Assembly (NCBI RefSeq): GCF_050624435.1
Contig: NC_134541.1
Coordinates: 11,338,995-11,402,994, forward strand
Direction: 5' to 3'
Length of the DNA: 64,000 nt
Source of the DNA: Tenrec ecaudatus
Taxonomy: Eukaryota > Chordata > Mammalia > Afrosoricida > Tenrecidae
Of this stretch, positions 34,198 to 59,649 are shown one piece after another. The notes beneath the pieces were generated by a model, which searched no databases, was not told the origin of the DNA, and was given only the letters and a program-made list of their open reading frames with translations. Numbering within the stretch: position 1 is the stretch's first letter; the number at the start of each line of letters is the position of its first letter. A program made the position numbers and the translations under genes.

Positions 34198-34375
34198 CCA
34201 AACTCATTGCCCTCTCATAGTGACAAGATGGGGCAGGAAAAAACCGCTCCTGTGGGTTTCTGAGGCTGGAACTCTTTACGGGAGGAGAAAAGTCCCCTTT
34301 GTCCCCCTCAGAGCTGCTGCTGGTTTCCAGAGATTGACTTGGGGTTAGCAGCAAGGTGCCCCTTAACGAAGCCAA
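34198..34375 (-). mobile_element. AfroSINE
   Basis: caaactcattgccctctcat, tgtgggtttctgaggctgga, actctttacgggaggagaaa. This is the copy nearest to the SALL4 promoter, about 1.3 kb upstream of the start codon. Confidence 0.75.
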
Positions 34376-34399
34376 TGCCCAGAGGCGGTGTGGGAATGA

Positions 34400-35299
34400 C
34401 TTCAACATGCACCTAACAAATATTGGACATTTACCACCATGTGCAAGGTAGCGGAGTTAAATATGCACGGGTGTAGACAGATCTATGTAGCATACGTACA
34501 CAGAGACACACCAAAATACCACTTTTGGAAATTCCAGGCATCCTCTTGGTGCTGGGCAGATACCATCCCTTTGAAGTATACAGCATTTTCGCCATGTAAT
34601 CGGCGTTGCGTAAATAAACAAAAATTCCAACAGCGATTAAGAGCTAACACCCAGGCACCTGGCATTTGTGTATCATATTTAAGTCACCCCTGGAACCGCG
34701 TGTTTTTTGAGTCAAACGGTGTTCTCAGCCCTTTTATGGCTGGTGGGGAAAACTGTGATTGCTTGCTGTTTTGATATCTCTCACCATATTTGCCTTTAAC
34801 CTGACTTTTTTCTATTTAGTAGTCATTTTAAACTTAAAAAAAAATTCACCGTCTTCGTTGTCCCAACAGCCCAATCCTAGTGCCTATAAACGCTGGGGCT
34901 ATTGTTTAGCCTTTTATAAGTAGTTCAATGGTGATGACGGTGGACTCTGAAATTTTGGAAAATTGAAGGTCACCTTTAAGAAATTGGAATGGCATGAGAA
35001 TGGGAAATAAAACCACCACCTAGTCCCCTTCAATCATCTCAAAGCGCTATTTAAACTTTCCAAGCTAAAAGAAGATGGGAGGGGACAAGGGTTACATTTC
35101 AACTATTTTTTTGGGGGGGGGCGAGGGGGCAATATGGAAAAATTGCACCAAAATATTCCATTTAGAGGTTTTTACCCCTCTCAGGTTTTCGGATATCAAT
35201 CGTACTAAAATCATTTTTGGAGCACGCTATCACACAAAAATTTTAGAGGAACCTCGCAAATTTCAATCCGTAGCCACGTCTAGTCCTCTCCCCCAGCGC
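34400..35299. other. Unique DNA upstream of the promoter
   Basis: No gene. 34430-34700 is even in composition and repeat-free. 35100-35130 has a G-rich run. I see no coding signal. Confidence 0.35.
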
Positions 35300-35410
35300 T
35301 GACTCTCACCGTTGACGCCAGGATGGGACCCCCTCGGATTCCATCCACGTTCCAGCCACTCGGCGCCCGGATGCTAATTAGCTGCGCTCCCCTGATGAAC
35401 ACGCCTTTGT

Positions 35411-35416
35411 CACGTG
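35411..35416 (+). promoter_or_regulatory. E-box CACGTG
   Basis: Palindromic E-box in gtcacgtgcagg, of the kind bound by USF or MYC-family proteins. It lies 10 bp before the ZNF143-like site. Confidence 0.45.
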
Positions 35417-35425
35417 CAGGAACGG

Positions 35426-35448
35426 ACTACAAAGCCCAGAATCCCTCG
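35426..35448 (+). promoter_or_regulatory. ZNF143/THAP11-like site
   Basis: actacaaagcccagaatccc followed by tcg resembles the ZNF143 consensus (ACTACAATTCCCAGAATGC type). Both half-sites, ACTACA and CCCAGAAT, are kept at standard spacing. Confidence 0.55.
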
Positions 35449-35504
35449 CCCCTCCCTGATCAATGAGGACTTATTTAAATGATCTCCGAGGTCTTGGACC
35501 CAGG

Positions 35505-35509
35505 CCAAT
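35505..35509 (+). promoter_or_regulatory. CCAAT box
   Basis: ggccaatcagctg fits the NF-Y core CCAATCAG. It lies 161 bp before the start codon, near the usual distance from a transcription start. Confidence 0.5.
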
Positions 35510-35669
35510 CAGCTGTCAGGGCTCATGATAAATCGCAATGCATTATTGATAATAATAATTACTGGGACATGCGCGTTCCGGCCGAAGGGGGGTAAATTTC
35601 CTAACTCCAGGAATTTGTGGCTGAGAGGGCAAACCGCCGCGGCTCTCCCGGCGCCCCGATGCTCGCACC

Positions 35670-51350
<15,681 letters not shown>

Positions 51351-52431
51351 AGAGAAGAACTGGCGGCGACGGCCAGGATGAAGACACAGCGGAATCTAGA
51401 ATCTTGATTTTTTCCCCCCCCCCTCTTTGTGATTAAAGAACCCACCTCACTTCCTGTGGGGTTCTCCCCTCCCCCCCCAAGTTTGGAAAGAAGCGGGTCT
51501 TGCCACCGTAGCGTTACTGGTGACAAACTGTATGTAGATCCTTTGTACAGCCTAGAAGAACTGTTTCCAAAGAGTCTCCACCGACCCTCTCAGGGTGGGG
51601 CCCATCCAACCTTCCCCAGACCGCCAGGGAGCAGACACCTGCTTGGCCCGAACTGGGGGAGGTGGGCACGTGCCGTGTCCTTGCATTACCTGTCACAGCA
51701 GGTACGGAGACGAGGTCTGCTGGCCCGTCCTAACAGTTTATGTTCTCTGTCTCCTACCCCACGTCCATCCTTTTACTTTTTTTGAATGTACTGAGGGTGT
51801 TGCTTTTTCTTGACACACGCTAAGGTTGCGGGACTAGAAAATTCCTTCAGCCTTAGACTCCGAGATTTGCCGGATGCTCATGGTCCTTCGGGAATCGGTG
51901 TGTGTTTGGGTGTGTGTAGCTGCTTATTTAAATTCAGTTCGGGTGGAGCCCCAAGAGCTCCAGTGTACCTCCTCCCCATTCCAGAGGCCTCTGTCTCACC
52001 TGGTCGCCAGGCCAGGTGGGACACCTGCGCACAGGATCTCAGGGGACTTAATTTAGCTCGCCAGTGCCTATTCTCTTGAAGAGCCAGAGATTCATTCTTG
52101 GGTTTCTTATTCCAGGTTCACACCGTGTTTGTTTTAATTTCCTCAATGACTTAATGTCAACTTGTGAAGCTTTCCCCCTCCCCCAAGTACTGCATGAAGG
52201 CTGCGAAATTGGAGCAGGCAAGCCCTGGGTTATGGAAGCTTTAATTTATCTACCTCATGTATCTTTATTTTTGTAGCCATAGTCTCTAGTTTCCTATTTG
52301 AATCGACCGTTGGCCCCGTCCCCAGACCCTGTCTGAAACCTGAGGGTTGATGTCTCCACGGCAGCCGCTGGACCTTCACGGTGTTTCTGTTGTTGCCGTT
52401 TTTGTTCTTTGAACCTCGTTGTAGTGCGTGG

Positions 52432-52437
52432 AATAAA
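52432..52437 (+). terminator. SALL4: Poly(A) signal AATAAA (proximal)
   Basis: gtagtgcgtggaataaaata. Canonical hexamer about 1.08 kb after the stop codon, preceded by a T/G-rich run. Confidence 0.55.
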
Positions 52438-52829
52438 ATAACAATAAGAAATGATTGCTGAAGCGATGCTCTCCTAGTGTGAAGAGAGGCTGGAAGAGGA
52501 GGCTCCCGCGCGGAGTTCCCACTCCCCCTCGCCACGAAAATTGAAACTGCATCGAGCCTTGTTACCAAAAAAGTTCCTTGTCCCTGTAGTTCTCGCACCT
52601 GACCTCTTTAAGATCCAAAAAGAAAAAAAAAGTGTTTTTGTTGTTGTTGTTGCCAAGTTGTGCCTTTCCTTCTGGAATCGAAGTGACCAAGGTAAATCGT
52701 ACCTGTTTACACGGAGGGAGGGGGTGTTGTTGCAGTGAACACGCCACAGGCTGTGCAGCTGGGTGATGCCTTGTGAATGTATGTGCTGCAGCGAAGCCTG
52801 TCGTACCTGCTGATGCTGCCTGTCTGGAG

Positions 52830-52835
52830 AATAAA
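52830..52835 (+). terminator. SALL4: Poly(A) signal AATAAA (distal)
   Basis: ggagaataaacctgg. Followed within 30-60 bp by a T/G-rich region (gtgtcgtctgggagtttttc) suited to cleavage-factor binding. Confidence 0.6.
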
Positions 52836-52859
52836 CCTGGATGGTTCTGCCTCCCATCA

Positions 52860-53680
52860 GGTGTCGTCTGGGAGTTTTTCTGGTTGTCTCTGCTCGATCT
52901 CGATCCTGAGCTGCGAAATTTGACTCATTCCCAGCAGCCCGAGACCCTGTGGCTCAGGTTTCTGGGAATGAGTGCACACCTGTGGCACACCTGTGCAAGC
53001 AGCCAGGAACAACCTCCCCCGCCCCATGGTGCCCTCCTCCCTTTCGGGGGATCCCATGTCTCAGGCAATTTTGAGGGCTCATTGGTAGGATTCTGTCTGG
53101 CCCGTTCACAGGTTCGCCTTGGAGGCTTGTGTGTTTCTAAGTTCTGAATTAGGTGTCAGCAGAGCTTCCAGATAAAGGTGGAAATAAGAACCAAGTTCTG
53201 ACCGGGAAACTCTTAATGATTAGGCTGAAGCATCCAGTTTAGTGCCTCTGCAAGCAGGGCCAACTTGGGCTTTTAGATAATCTAGGTGCCCAGGTGCTCT
53301 CAGGAGAGGGGGGAGGGTGGCTGTACAACTTGAATGTCCTCCACGCTGGCCTGTTACTGTCATCAGGCTCAACCTGTTGCCTGACCACACCTAATAGAAT
53401 GAGGTACCAGCTTCCCCACACTCCCATCTCTGCAGTGCACCTGCAAGTTCATGCCCCCCAGAAGATCCATGATACAGCAGGTACACGACTGATCTTGCTG
53501 CTGTAAGACCCACCTGTCCGCTCCTGTCTACAGGTTTTGTGTGTTCAATGCTGCTTGTTCAAATCCTGATGGGTGATTGGCAGGTTTCCCATAGTTTGTC
53601 TCAGTGATAGGACCTTTGCCTTTTCACACACTAAGAATCAACAATTGCATACACACACACACCTTAATTTGAAATTTGAC
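52860..53680. other. Intergenic, no gene seen
   Basis: Unique sequence downstream of SALL4. A short (CA)n run lies at 53650-53662. Confidence 0.45.
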
Positions 53681-53683
53681 CCT

Positions 53684-54140
53684 GTTAGTCTGGGTAGTTC
53701 AGCGAAACAAATTCACAGGTAAAGTGCACATCAAGGAAACATCCCAACCCAGTGCTGCCCAAGCCCACAAGTTCAACATTAACCCATACGTCCGACACCA
53801 ATCCACAAAGTCCTCCATCTCACAAAAGACACTCGATGCCGACTACAGGAGGAAAGTTGAATCCGTGAACGTGTAAGCATCTCAGCGCTGCCAGGGGTCT
53901 CCACAGTGCTGCTCCAGCACCCAGGGCTGCATTGGGGTAGGTCCATGTGGCTTCTTGGTGGGGGGTGTCTTGCAGGAAGTGAGCCTTGTCAGCTGAAGCA
54001 GGGAACTGGCTAAGGCAGCTGCACCCTAGTATGACCATTACAAAGCAAGAGACCCGAGAACTAGAAAGGTGAGACTAACCCAGCCTCCCATGCTTCAATC
54101 AACCCCACGTTTATCAGCCAGGTTGGCACAATAAACTCAG
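53684..54140 (-). mobile_element. Older L1 3' end, second copy
   Basis: gttagtctgggtagttcagc, acatcccaacccagtgctgc, taagcatctcagcgctgcca, tgcaggaagtgagccttgtc. It matches 13028-13890 block by block but lacks the younger L1 insert, so it marks where that insert lies. Confidence 0.55.
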
Positions 54141-54327
54141 ACTCTTAGGCCTCTAGGTAGTACAAACTATGTAAAACGGTTGGTAGTTTGAGCCTAACTT
54201 GGACGTGTGGAAGAAGTGATTGGCAGCCAACTTCTGTACACAGTTCTAGCCGAGAAAATGCACTGAGCATTCCTCCTATGGGGGGTTGCCACCAATCAAA
54301 CTGCCTCCGGGTCCCTCAGGGCTCAAA

Positions 54328-54434
54328 TAGTAAAGGCTCAGAAAATGATATTGGCAACAGATGTGCAAATATGCTTGATACAACTGATGGATGGATTGCC
54401 TTAAGAGTCCCCCAATAAAATAATCTTAAAAAGT
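54328..54434 (+). mobile_element. L1 3' end, short
   Basis: gcaacagatgtgcaaatatg, cttgatacaactgatggatg, agtcccccaataaaataatc. Confidence 0.75.
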
Positions 54435-54439
54435 CTCTA

Positions 54440-55030
54440 GGGCAAGATATTTAGATTGGGCACTGGAGAGTTTGAAGAATTCAGGTGTTGAGCTGTCACT
54501 TTGGGGGGCTAGGTGGGGGAGGGGTATTGTCAGAAAACAGTAGGGTGGGGGTGCGAATCTCCAAATAAACGTAAAATTTGGCAGGTAAGGAAGTCAGGAG
54601 CCAGAACTGGGTGTGTGTGTGTGGGGGGGGGGGGTGTTAGTGTTCCGTTAACTGACTGCATCAGATTGAGCCAGAGCCAGGTGGCAGTTTAGCTTAACCA
54701 CATCAAGGAAGGTGTTGAAATAATCTGGGTTTTCTTTTAAACCCGGAAGCCCTTCAGTAGCATTTCAAAGACAATTCCCCCAAGCAACACAGCCTGTTCA
54801 CCACTCAGGCCACACAGGAAGTGTGGCGCACATACCTAGACCCAAACAATTGGAAGCCAAGGCATTTTTAATAGAACAGAGCACTGCTCCTTCCAAGTGC
54901 TCAGTTCTGCTTGGAAACAAAACCTTGGGTAAAGAGCCCACAGCTGCTTTTCACCAGAACAAGAGCCCCCTTCTTTCAGGATTCTTCTCCAGCACAATTC
55001 AAATACTTCCCTTTTCCCCCCATCTTCTTC
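54440..55030. other. Intergenic, no gene seen
   Basis: Unique. A (GT)n run with a following G run lies at 54610-54635. Confidence 0.4.
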
Positions 55031-55036
55031 ATTTAT

Positions 55037-55165
55037 AGCCATCCTTTAGGGCAAGAACTGCCCCTGCGGGTTTCTGAGACTAACTCTTTTAGAGTAAAAA
55101 GCCTTGTCTGTCTTCCCAAGCAGCCAGTGGTTTTGAACAGCTTCCTGGAAGTTAGCAGCCCCATG
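55037..55165 (-). mobile_element. AfroSINE, partial
   Basis: gcaagaactgcccctgcggg, gtttctgagactaactcttt, cagccagtggttttgaacag. Confidence 0.7.
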
Positions 55166-55402
55166 CGACGGAGGCTGAAAATTAGTGTATGGGAAATGCG
55201 ACCGTGGGGTAGGGGTGTGGAGATGTTCACGATGAGGTCCCTGGCACCCCGTAAACATTGACACGGGCAACAGTGGCCAATGTTTGGTTCATTTACACTA
55301 ACGGTTGTCTTGGCAACCCGGCACCCGGGAGCCAGTGGTCTTGGTAGACGGCCTACGGAAGACGAACAAGTAGATCACCGGTGCTGTCCTGACTCAACCT
55401 AA

Positions 55403-55577
55403 ATCCAAACTCATTGCCAATGAGTCGATTCCAACTCAGCGACCCTATAGGGCAGCACAGAAGCGTCTTGGGTTTCCAAGACTATGGCACTTCGCAGGAG
55501 AAAGCCCCATCCAGCTGGTGGCTTAGAACTGCTCCCTGTGAAATTAGCAGCCCAGCTCCCAGGGCGGCTATCACCAA
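55403..55577 (-). mobile_element. AfroSINE
   Basis: tccaaactcattgccaatga, gtcgattccaactcagcgac, gctggtggcttagaactgct. Confidence 0.75.
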
Positions 55578-55631
55578 CTCCACTAGCCTCAAATATCCAC
55601 AGTGGGTAGGGAGGCAGCGCTAGCCTTTGTA

Positions 55632-55700
55632 GCCAGGAGCCTAGTAGCGTAGTGGCTACTCTGGGTTGCTAACTTCAAAATCAGCAGTTCAAAACCAGAC
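55632..55700 (+). mobile_element. AfroSINE 5' part
   Basis: gccaggagcctagtagcgta, aaatcagcagttcaaaacca. It abuts the next, opposite copy. Confidence 0.7.
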
Positions 55701-55704
55701 TCAG

Positions 55705-55853
55705 AAACCCACAAGGGCAGCTCTGCCCTTTCTGAGACACTTAACTCTTGATGGGGGTAGAAAACCCTGGCTTCTCTCTTGAGCGGCTGGTGGTTTTGAA
55801 CTGTTGATCTTGCGGTTAGCACAGTGAGTAAACTATACCACCACCACAGGGCC
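55705..55853 (-). mobile_element. AfroSINE
   Basis: cagaaacccacaagggcagc, gctggtggttttgaactgtt, gatcttgcggttagcacagt. Inverted relative to 55632-55700. Confidence 0.75.
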
Positions 55854-56252
55854 TCTATTCAGTCACTATTAGAATATATGGATGGACTCAATGGCAGGGA
55901 GTTTTGGGTGGTTGGTCTTTTTTATTTTTATTTGGGCGGGGGGGGGGGCAGGGCGGGCGGGTGCTAAACTAGGCCAAAAAGAAAGGATCCAGGAGTAAAG
56001 CTTAACTCTCAATTTTGGAGTGACAGTAAGGTTCAGGTGTGTTTGAAAGCAGCACCTGGTCCAGCATCTTCCAAGTTTGAGAGCCAGTGGCCTTTCTGAC
56101 CGAAGAACAGGCAGCCTGGAGGAAAGTGACTTGGGTTTCTCGCCTCCTATCTCTTACACGCCCCCCTCTCCCAACTCCCTGTAAACAGCCTCTTGCTTAA
56201 AATAACTAAATCTAAATGGAAACGCATGTTGCTGGGTGTGGTCTGCTCATTC

Positions 56253-56320
56253 TGGCTCCCATGGTCCCTCTTGACAGTAGAACTGTCCCCAGAGGGTTTT
56301 CCTGGCTGACATCTTTACCG
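56253..56320 (-). mobile_element. AfroSINE fragment
   Basis: tagaactgtccccagagggt and tttcctggctgacatcttta. It stops at the head of the next copy. Confidence 0.55.
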
Positions 56321-56418
56321 GAGGAGCCCTGTGGCACAGCGGTTAAGCACAGCTTCCTACCTGACAAGTCACCAGGTTGACCCCACAGGGAGAAAGATGG
56401 GATCGTTTGCTCCTGTAA
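56321..56418 (+). mobile_element. AfroSINE 5' half
   Basis: ggaggagccctgtggcacag, cggttaagcacagcttccta, gatcgtttgctcctgtaaat. Confidence 0.75.
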
Positions 56419-56419
56419 A

Positions 56420-56558
56420 TATTCTCACTGCCATCAAGTCAGTGCTGACTCACAGTGACGTCAAAAAAGTCCTCTCTCCCTTGCAGTAGCTGGTGGTTTC
56501 AAACTGCTTATCTCGCAGTCAGCAGCTCAACTGGTAACCTCAGTGCCACCAGGACTCC
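56420..56558 (-). mobile_element. AfroSINE
   Basis: ctcactgccatcaagtcagt, gctggtggtttcaaactgct, cagtgccaccaggactcc. It has an internal deletion between the tail and the tRNA-like part. Confidence 0.75.
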
Positions 56559-56577
56559 TAGCTATGACATGCACCAT

Positions 56578-56716
56578 GCTCACTGCATTCGAGTCTGTGG
56601 GTTTCCGAGACTAAGGACAGGAGTAGAAAGCCTAGTCTTTCTCCTGAGAAGCTGCTGGTGGTTTCTAACTGCCGACCTTATGCATTGCAGCCCACCGCGT
56701 GATCACCACAGGGCTC
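56578..56716 (-). mobile_element. AfroSINE
   Basis: ctcactgcattcgagtctgt, gtagaaagcctagtctttct, tgatcaccacagggctcc. It shows a deletion similar to its neighbour, so it may be a local duplicate or one deletion subfamily. Confidence 0.75.
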
Positions 56717-56719
56717 CAC

Positions 56720-57750
56720 CTGTTAGCTTAGGGATAGGGGGCTGTCCCTCCCATGCCTGCAAAAGCCCCCATAGAAGAGAAATCAGGCAACCATTAGACA
56801 CCTAGGAAGAAGACCCCCAACAGCATGCTCATTTTCAAGACCCCAGCCAGGTGGGAGATTATACCTGGATGGGTCAAACTAAGCCCAGGCTCATGCCATC
56901 ACCCAGGTGGGCCTAACTCAGCAAATGGGGTCATCCACTACTATCAACGAAGCCTTCCTTCCATGGGGGGTGGGGGTGGGCTGGAATAAAGACGGATGGT
57001 CTCTGCTCAGAGACAGGTAGAAGGGGTGGGTCTCCCTTCTCCGTGACCACTCCAGGCCTACTCCAGACCCACAGCCTGTTGGTCCACATACTCTCAGCCT
57101 CCAGGGTTCCCCGCTCTGCCCCCCAAGATCTGCACACATGGTTACTCTTTTCCACATGGTTGTTCGCCCCTTTGAGACTGTACAGCCTGAACCTTGTGCT
57201 GTCCTACATAAAACCCACTTGAGTTACAAAAAGGGCTTCGGAGGGAATTCTTTCATTCCGAGAAGCCGAGAACTGAGGTCTTCCCGACTCCAGAAACCTA
57301 GCCCATTCTCCTTGGGAACCCTAATGGGCAGCCCTACTCTGCTGTAGGATCAGGGATTGCACAGCCCATGATAAGTTTTTAGTGGGGTGAATAGGATGGA
57401 TTGGCGTCGTGTGGCCCACCCGTTCATGTTACCAGGTGGAGGAACTTACGGTGCAGCAACACAACGGGCATCTCTGTTGAATTCTCCGGGCGTACTGCAC
57501 CCTAAGACGTTGACTGGTTTGTTTTCGGACTGCAAACATGGAAGTCCAGCACCCAAGGAAAGCCCTCCTAGATGCCAACTGAGGCCAACAAGGAGGAAGA
57601 CTCCCAAGGGCCCTGGAACAGACAGTCATTTACAAATAGAGAAGTGGTCAATACCTACAGGGCAGTAATCAATTACATCCCACCAGGGAAAAGGGATTTA
57701 CATTTCGCTGAAGGAGAATCCTTTGCATCACTATCTGCTGTAGGGCGTCC
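56720..57750. other. Intergenic, no gene seen
   Basis: Unique sequence. Opposite-strand frames near 56918-57157 are chance in G/C-rich DNA. Confidence 0.4.
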
Positions 57751-57753
57751 TAA

Positions 57754-57950
57754 GGAGCCCTGGTGGCTTATGCACTGGGCTGCTAACTGCAAGGTCAATG
57801 ACTTGAACCCACCAGGTGCTCAGCCCGAGGGAGAAAGCCGAGGTTGTCTTGGCAGTCCAGCTTTACAGCCTGGGAAACTCAAAGGGTAGCTCCACTCAGT
57901 CCCTTAGGGTCGCTATGAGTTGGAATCAGCTCCTGGCAGTGGGGCTGGGG
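57754..57950 (+). mobile_element. AfroSINE, near complete
   Basis: taaggagccctggtggctta, gggctgctaactgcaaggtc, agggtcgctatgagttggaa. The best head in the 3' part of the window. Confidence 0.88.
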
Positions 57951-57976
57951 GCAGGACATCATGCTTTGTTAAGTAA

Positions 57977-58164
57977 ACCTCAACTCACTGCCATCAAGTC
58001 AATTCTGACTCGTGGCGACCCCTATAGGGCAGGGAAGGACTGCTGCTGTGGGGTGGGTTCCTGAGATGAAACCTCTTTAGGGGAGGAGAAAGCCCGGTGC
58101 TTCTCCTGAGGATCTGGCTTTGAACTACAGACCTGGAGCACAGTCCTACAGGTAACTGAGCCCC
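57977..58164 (-). mobile_element. AfroSINE
   Basis: aactcactgccatcaagtca, gactcgtggcgacccctata, ctggctttgaactacagacc. Tail to tail with 57754-57950. Confidence 0.85.
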
Positions 58165-58189
58165 ACGGGTTCTCATTTTGTTAAGTAGA

Positions 58190-58254
58190 AACTCTAGGAC
58201 AGAGCAGAGCTGCCCCTGTGGGCTTCCGAGACTCACTCCATTAACTGGAGAGAC
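58190..58254 (-). mobile_element. AfroSINE fragment
   Basis: agagctgcccctgtgggctt, ccgagactcactccattaac. Confidence 0.55.
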
Positions 58255-58746
58255 AATGGGAAAGGGGAAGCCCCGCCACTAGATGGACTGATCCAGTGGC
58301 TGGACCAGCAGACGCAAACAGTAACATTTGTGAGATGTTGTGCGCCAGGCAGTGCTTTGTTCTGTTGGACACAGGGTCACTGTGCCTCTGAGCCAACTCA
58401 AGGCCACCTAACCACAAGGGCAAAGCAGCTCAAGGGCATCGAAGGGACAGATAACCTGGGAGGGTATATTAGGTTGTTGTGTCCATTTTCAAGTCTTTTG
58501 CGACCTTCCTGTGTCGGTTTCATCAACTGTAACCCAGCTCTGGAACATAGTAGCTACCCAGCGACAGCTACTGGAGCAAATGATGCCCATGAACTTCCTA
58601 GAGCCCTTTCGGGGTGGGCGGGGCTGGGGGTAGGGAAAAACGGAGTCTAAAAATATTATTAAATCCTAGCTAGTTCGTCACAGAAAGCTCTTAGCCGTGG
58701 GCTTCTGTCCACTTCTTCAAGAAGAGTGCATGGAAATTGTTCTTAG

Positions 58747-58826
58747 GAGAGAGTCTCTTTAAAAATTTATTTTTATTTATTATTTTTTTATTTCTTTTTT
58801 TTAATATTTTTTTTAAGAGAGAGTCT
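58747..58826. repeat. A/T-rich insert between 10-bp direct repeats
   Basis: gagagagtct occurs at 58747-58756 and at 58817-58826. Between them lies a T-rich 60-bp segment that could be a decayed poly(A) tail on the minus strand. Confidence 0.4.
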
Positions 58827-58853
58827 TACTAGAGGCTTAAAGGTCATGTAAAG

Positions 58854-59080
58854 CAGTGGTTCCCAACCAGGAGCCTGTTTCCCTGTGAGAGAGACTTGCA
58901 CCCCAGGGGACAGTTAGCAATGTCTGGAGACATTTTCAGTTGTCACATTTCTGCTGCAAATGGGATAGAGACCAGGGATGCTGCTAATATCCCAGAGCTC
59001 ATTGTCCAGCCCCCACAACAGAAAGATATCCAGCCCCAAACATCAACATTCTGGGGCGGGGTGGGCGTTGAGTAGCCCTG
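58854..59080 (+). mobile_element. MER5A-type hAT-Charlie element
   Basis: It starts cagtggttcccaaccaggag and holds ggacagttagcaatgtctgg and agacattttcagttgtcaca. Then gaccagggatgctgctaata and a ttgagtagccctg end. This is an ancient placental MITE, distinct from SPIN though it shares hAT terminus style. Confidence 0.8.
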
Positions 59081-59187
59081 CTTGGGGGGCGGACATAAGG
59101 CATTCATTCAGAGAAAAGGCTTGGGGCACAGTGAGACATCATTTCTTCCCTCCCTAGCCAAGCTCCCTCCCAAAGCCCCCAAACACT

Positions 59188-59362
59188 GACTTCACTGCCA
59201 TTACGTGGATTCTGACTCGACTCGTGGTGACCGAGAGGATAGCGGGCAGGACTGCCCCTGTGGATTCCTGAGACTGTGGCTCTTGGCAGGAATAGAGAGC
59301 CGCACCAGTGGCTGGTGCTTTTGAACTGCTGACCTCATGGCGAACGGTCACCAGGGCTCCTT
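59188..59362 (-). mobile_element. AfroSINE
   Basis: ttcactgccattacgtggat, ggtgcttttgaactgctgac, ggtcaccagggctcc. A second truncated tail follows at 59378-59450. Confidence 0.8.
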
Positions 59363-59447
59363 CCATCATTGCTTAGTCGCTGTCAGTCTGACTCACGGTG
59401 ACCCCACATGTTACAGAGTGGAACTGCTCCCATTGGGTTTTCTTGGT

Positions 59448-59645
59448 AGGTGTCATTCTGACCCATAGCGACCCCCTATGCACAGCGCAAGGAAACCTTG
59501 CCAGCGCCCGTGCTACCCTCACAATTGTTCCGGTGCCCAGCAAGCCCATTGTTGCAGCCCCTGGGCGAATCCATCTTGTCCAGAGCCTTCATCTTTCTCT
59601 GCCCCTCTACCAAGCATGATACCCATTTCCAGGGACTGGTTTTTC
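59448..59645 (-). mobile_element. RTE 3' end
   Basis: tctgacccatagcgaccccc, gcccattgttgcagcccctg, ctaccaagcatgatacccat. Same order as 26175-26400. Confidence 0.6.
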
Positions 59646-59649
59646 TTTA

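Larger units (their letters stand above)
35300..35669 (+). promoter_or_regulatory. SALL4: SALL4 proximal promoter and 5' UTR
   Basis: The 370 bp before the start codon hold a 10-bp palindrome gctaattagc (35373-35382), an E-box CACGTG (35411-35416), a ZNF143-like site (35426-35448), a CCAAT box (35505-35509) and an A/T-rich block around 35525-35562. No good TATA box sits at a suitable distance, in line with a CpG-type promoter. The transcription start is not visible. A start between about 35560 and 35630 would fit the short 5' UTR known for SALL4. Binding of any factor is inference. Confidence 0.6.
51351..52855 (+). other. SALL4: SALL4 3' UTR
   Basis: About 1.5 kb with no transposon recognised. 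The length fits the human 3' UTR of under 2 kb. It holds two AATAAA signals, at 52432 and 52830. The true end is uncertain. Confidence 0.65.

Noticed and set aside
58854-59080. Fourth SPIN copy, because it starts cagtggtt
   Set aside because: The interior matches MER5A, an ancient placental Charlie element, and lacks SPIN motifs.
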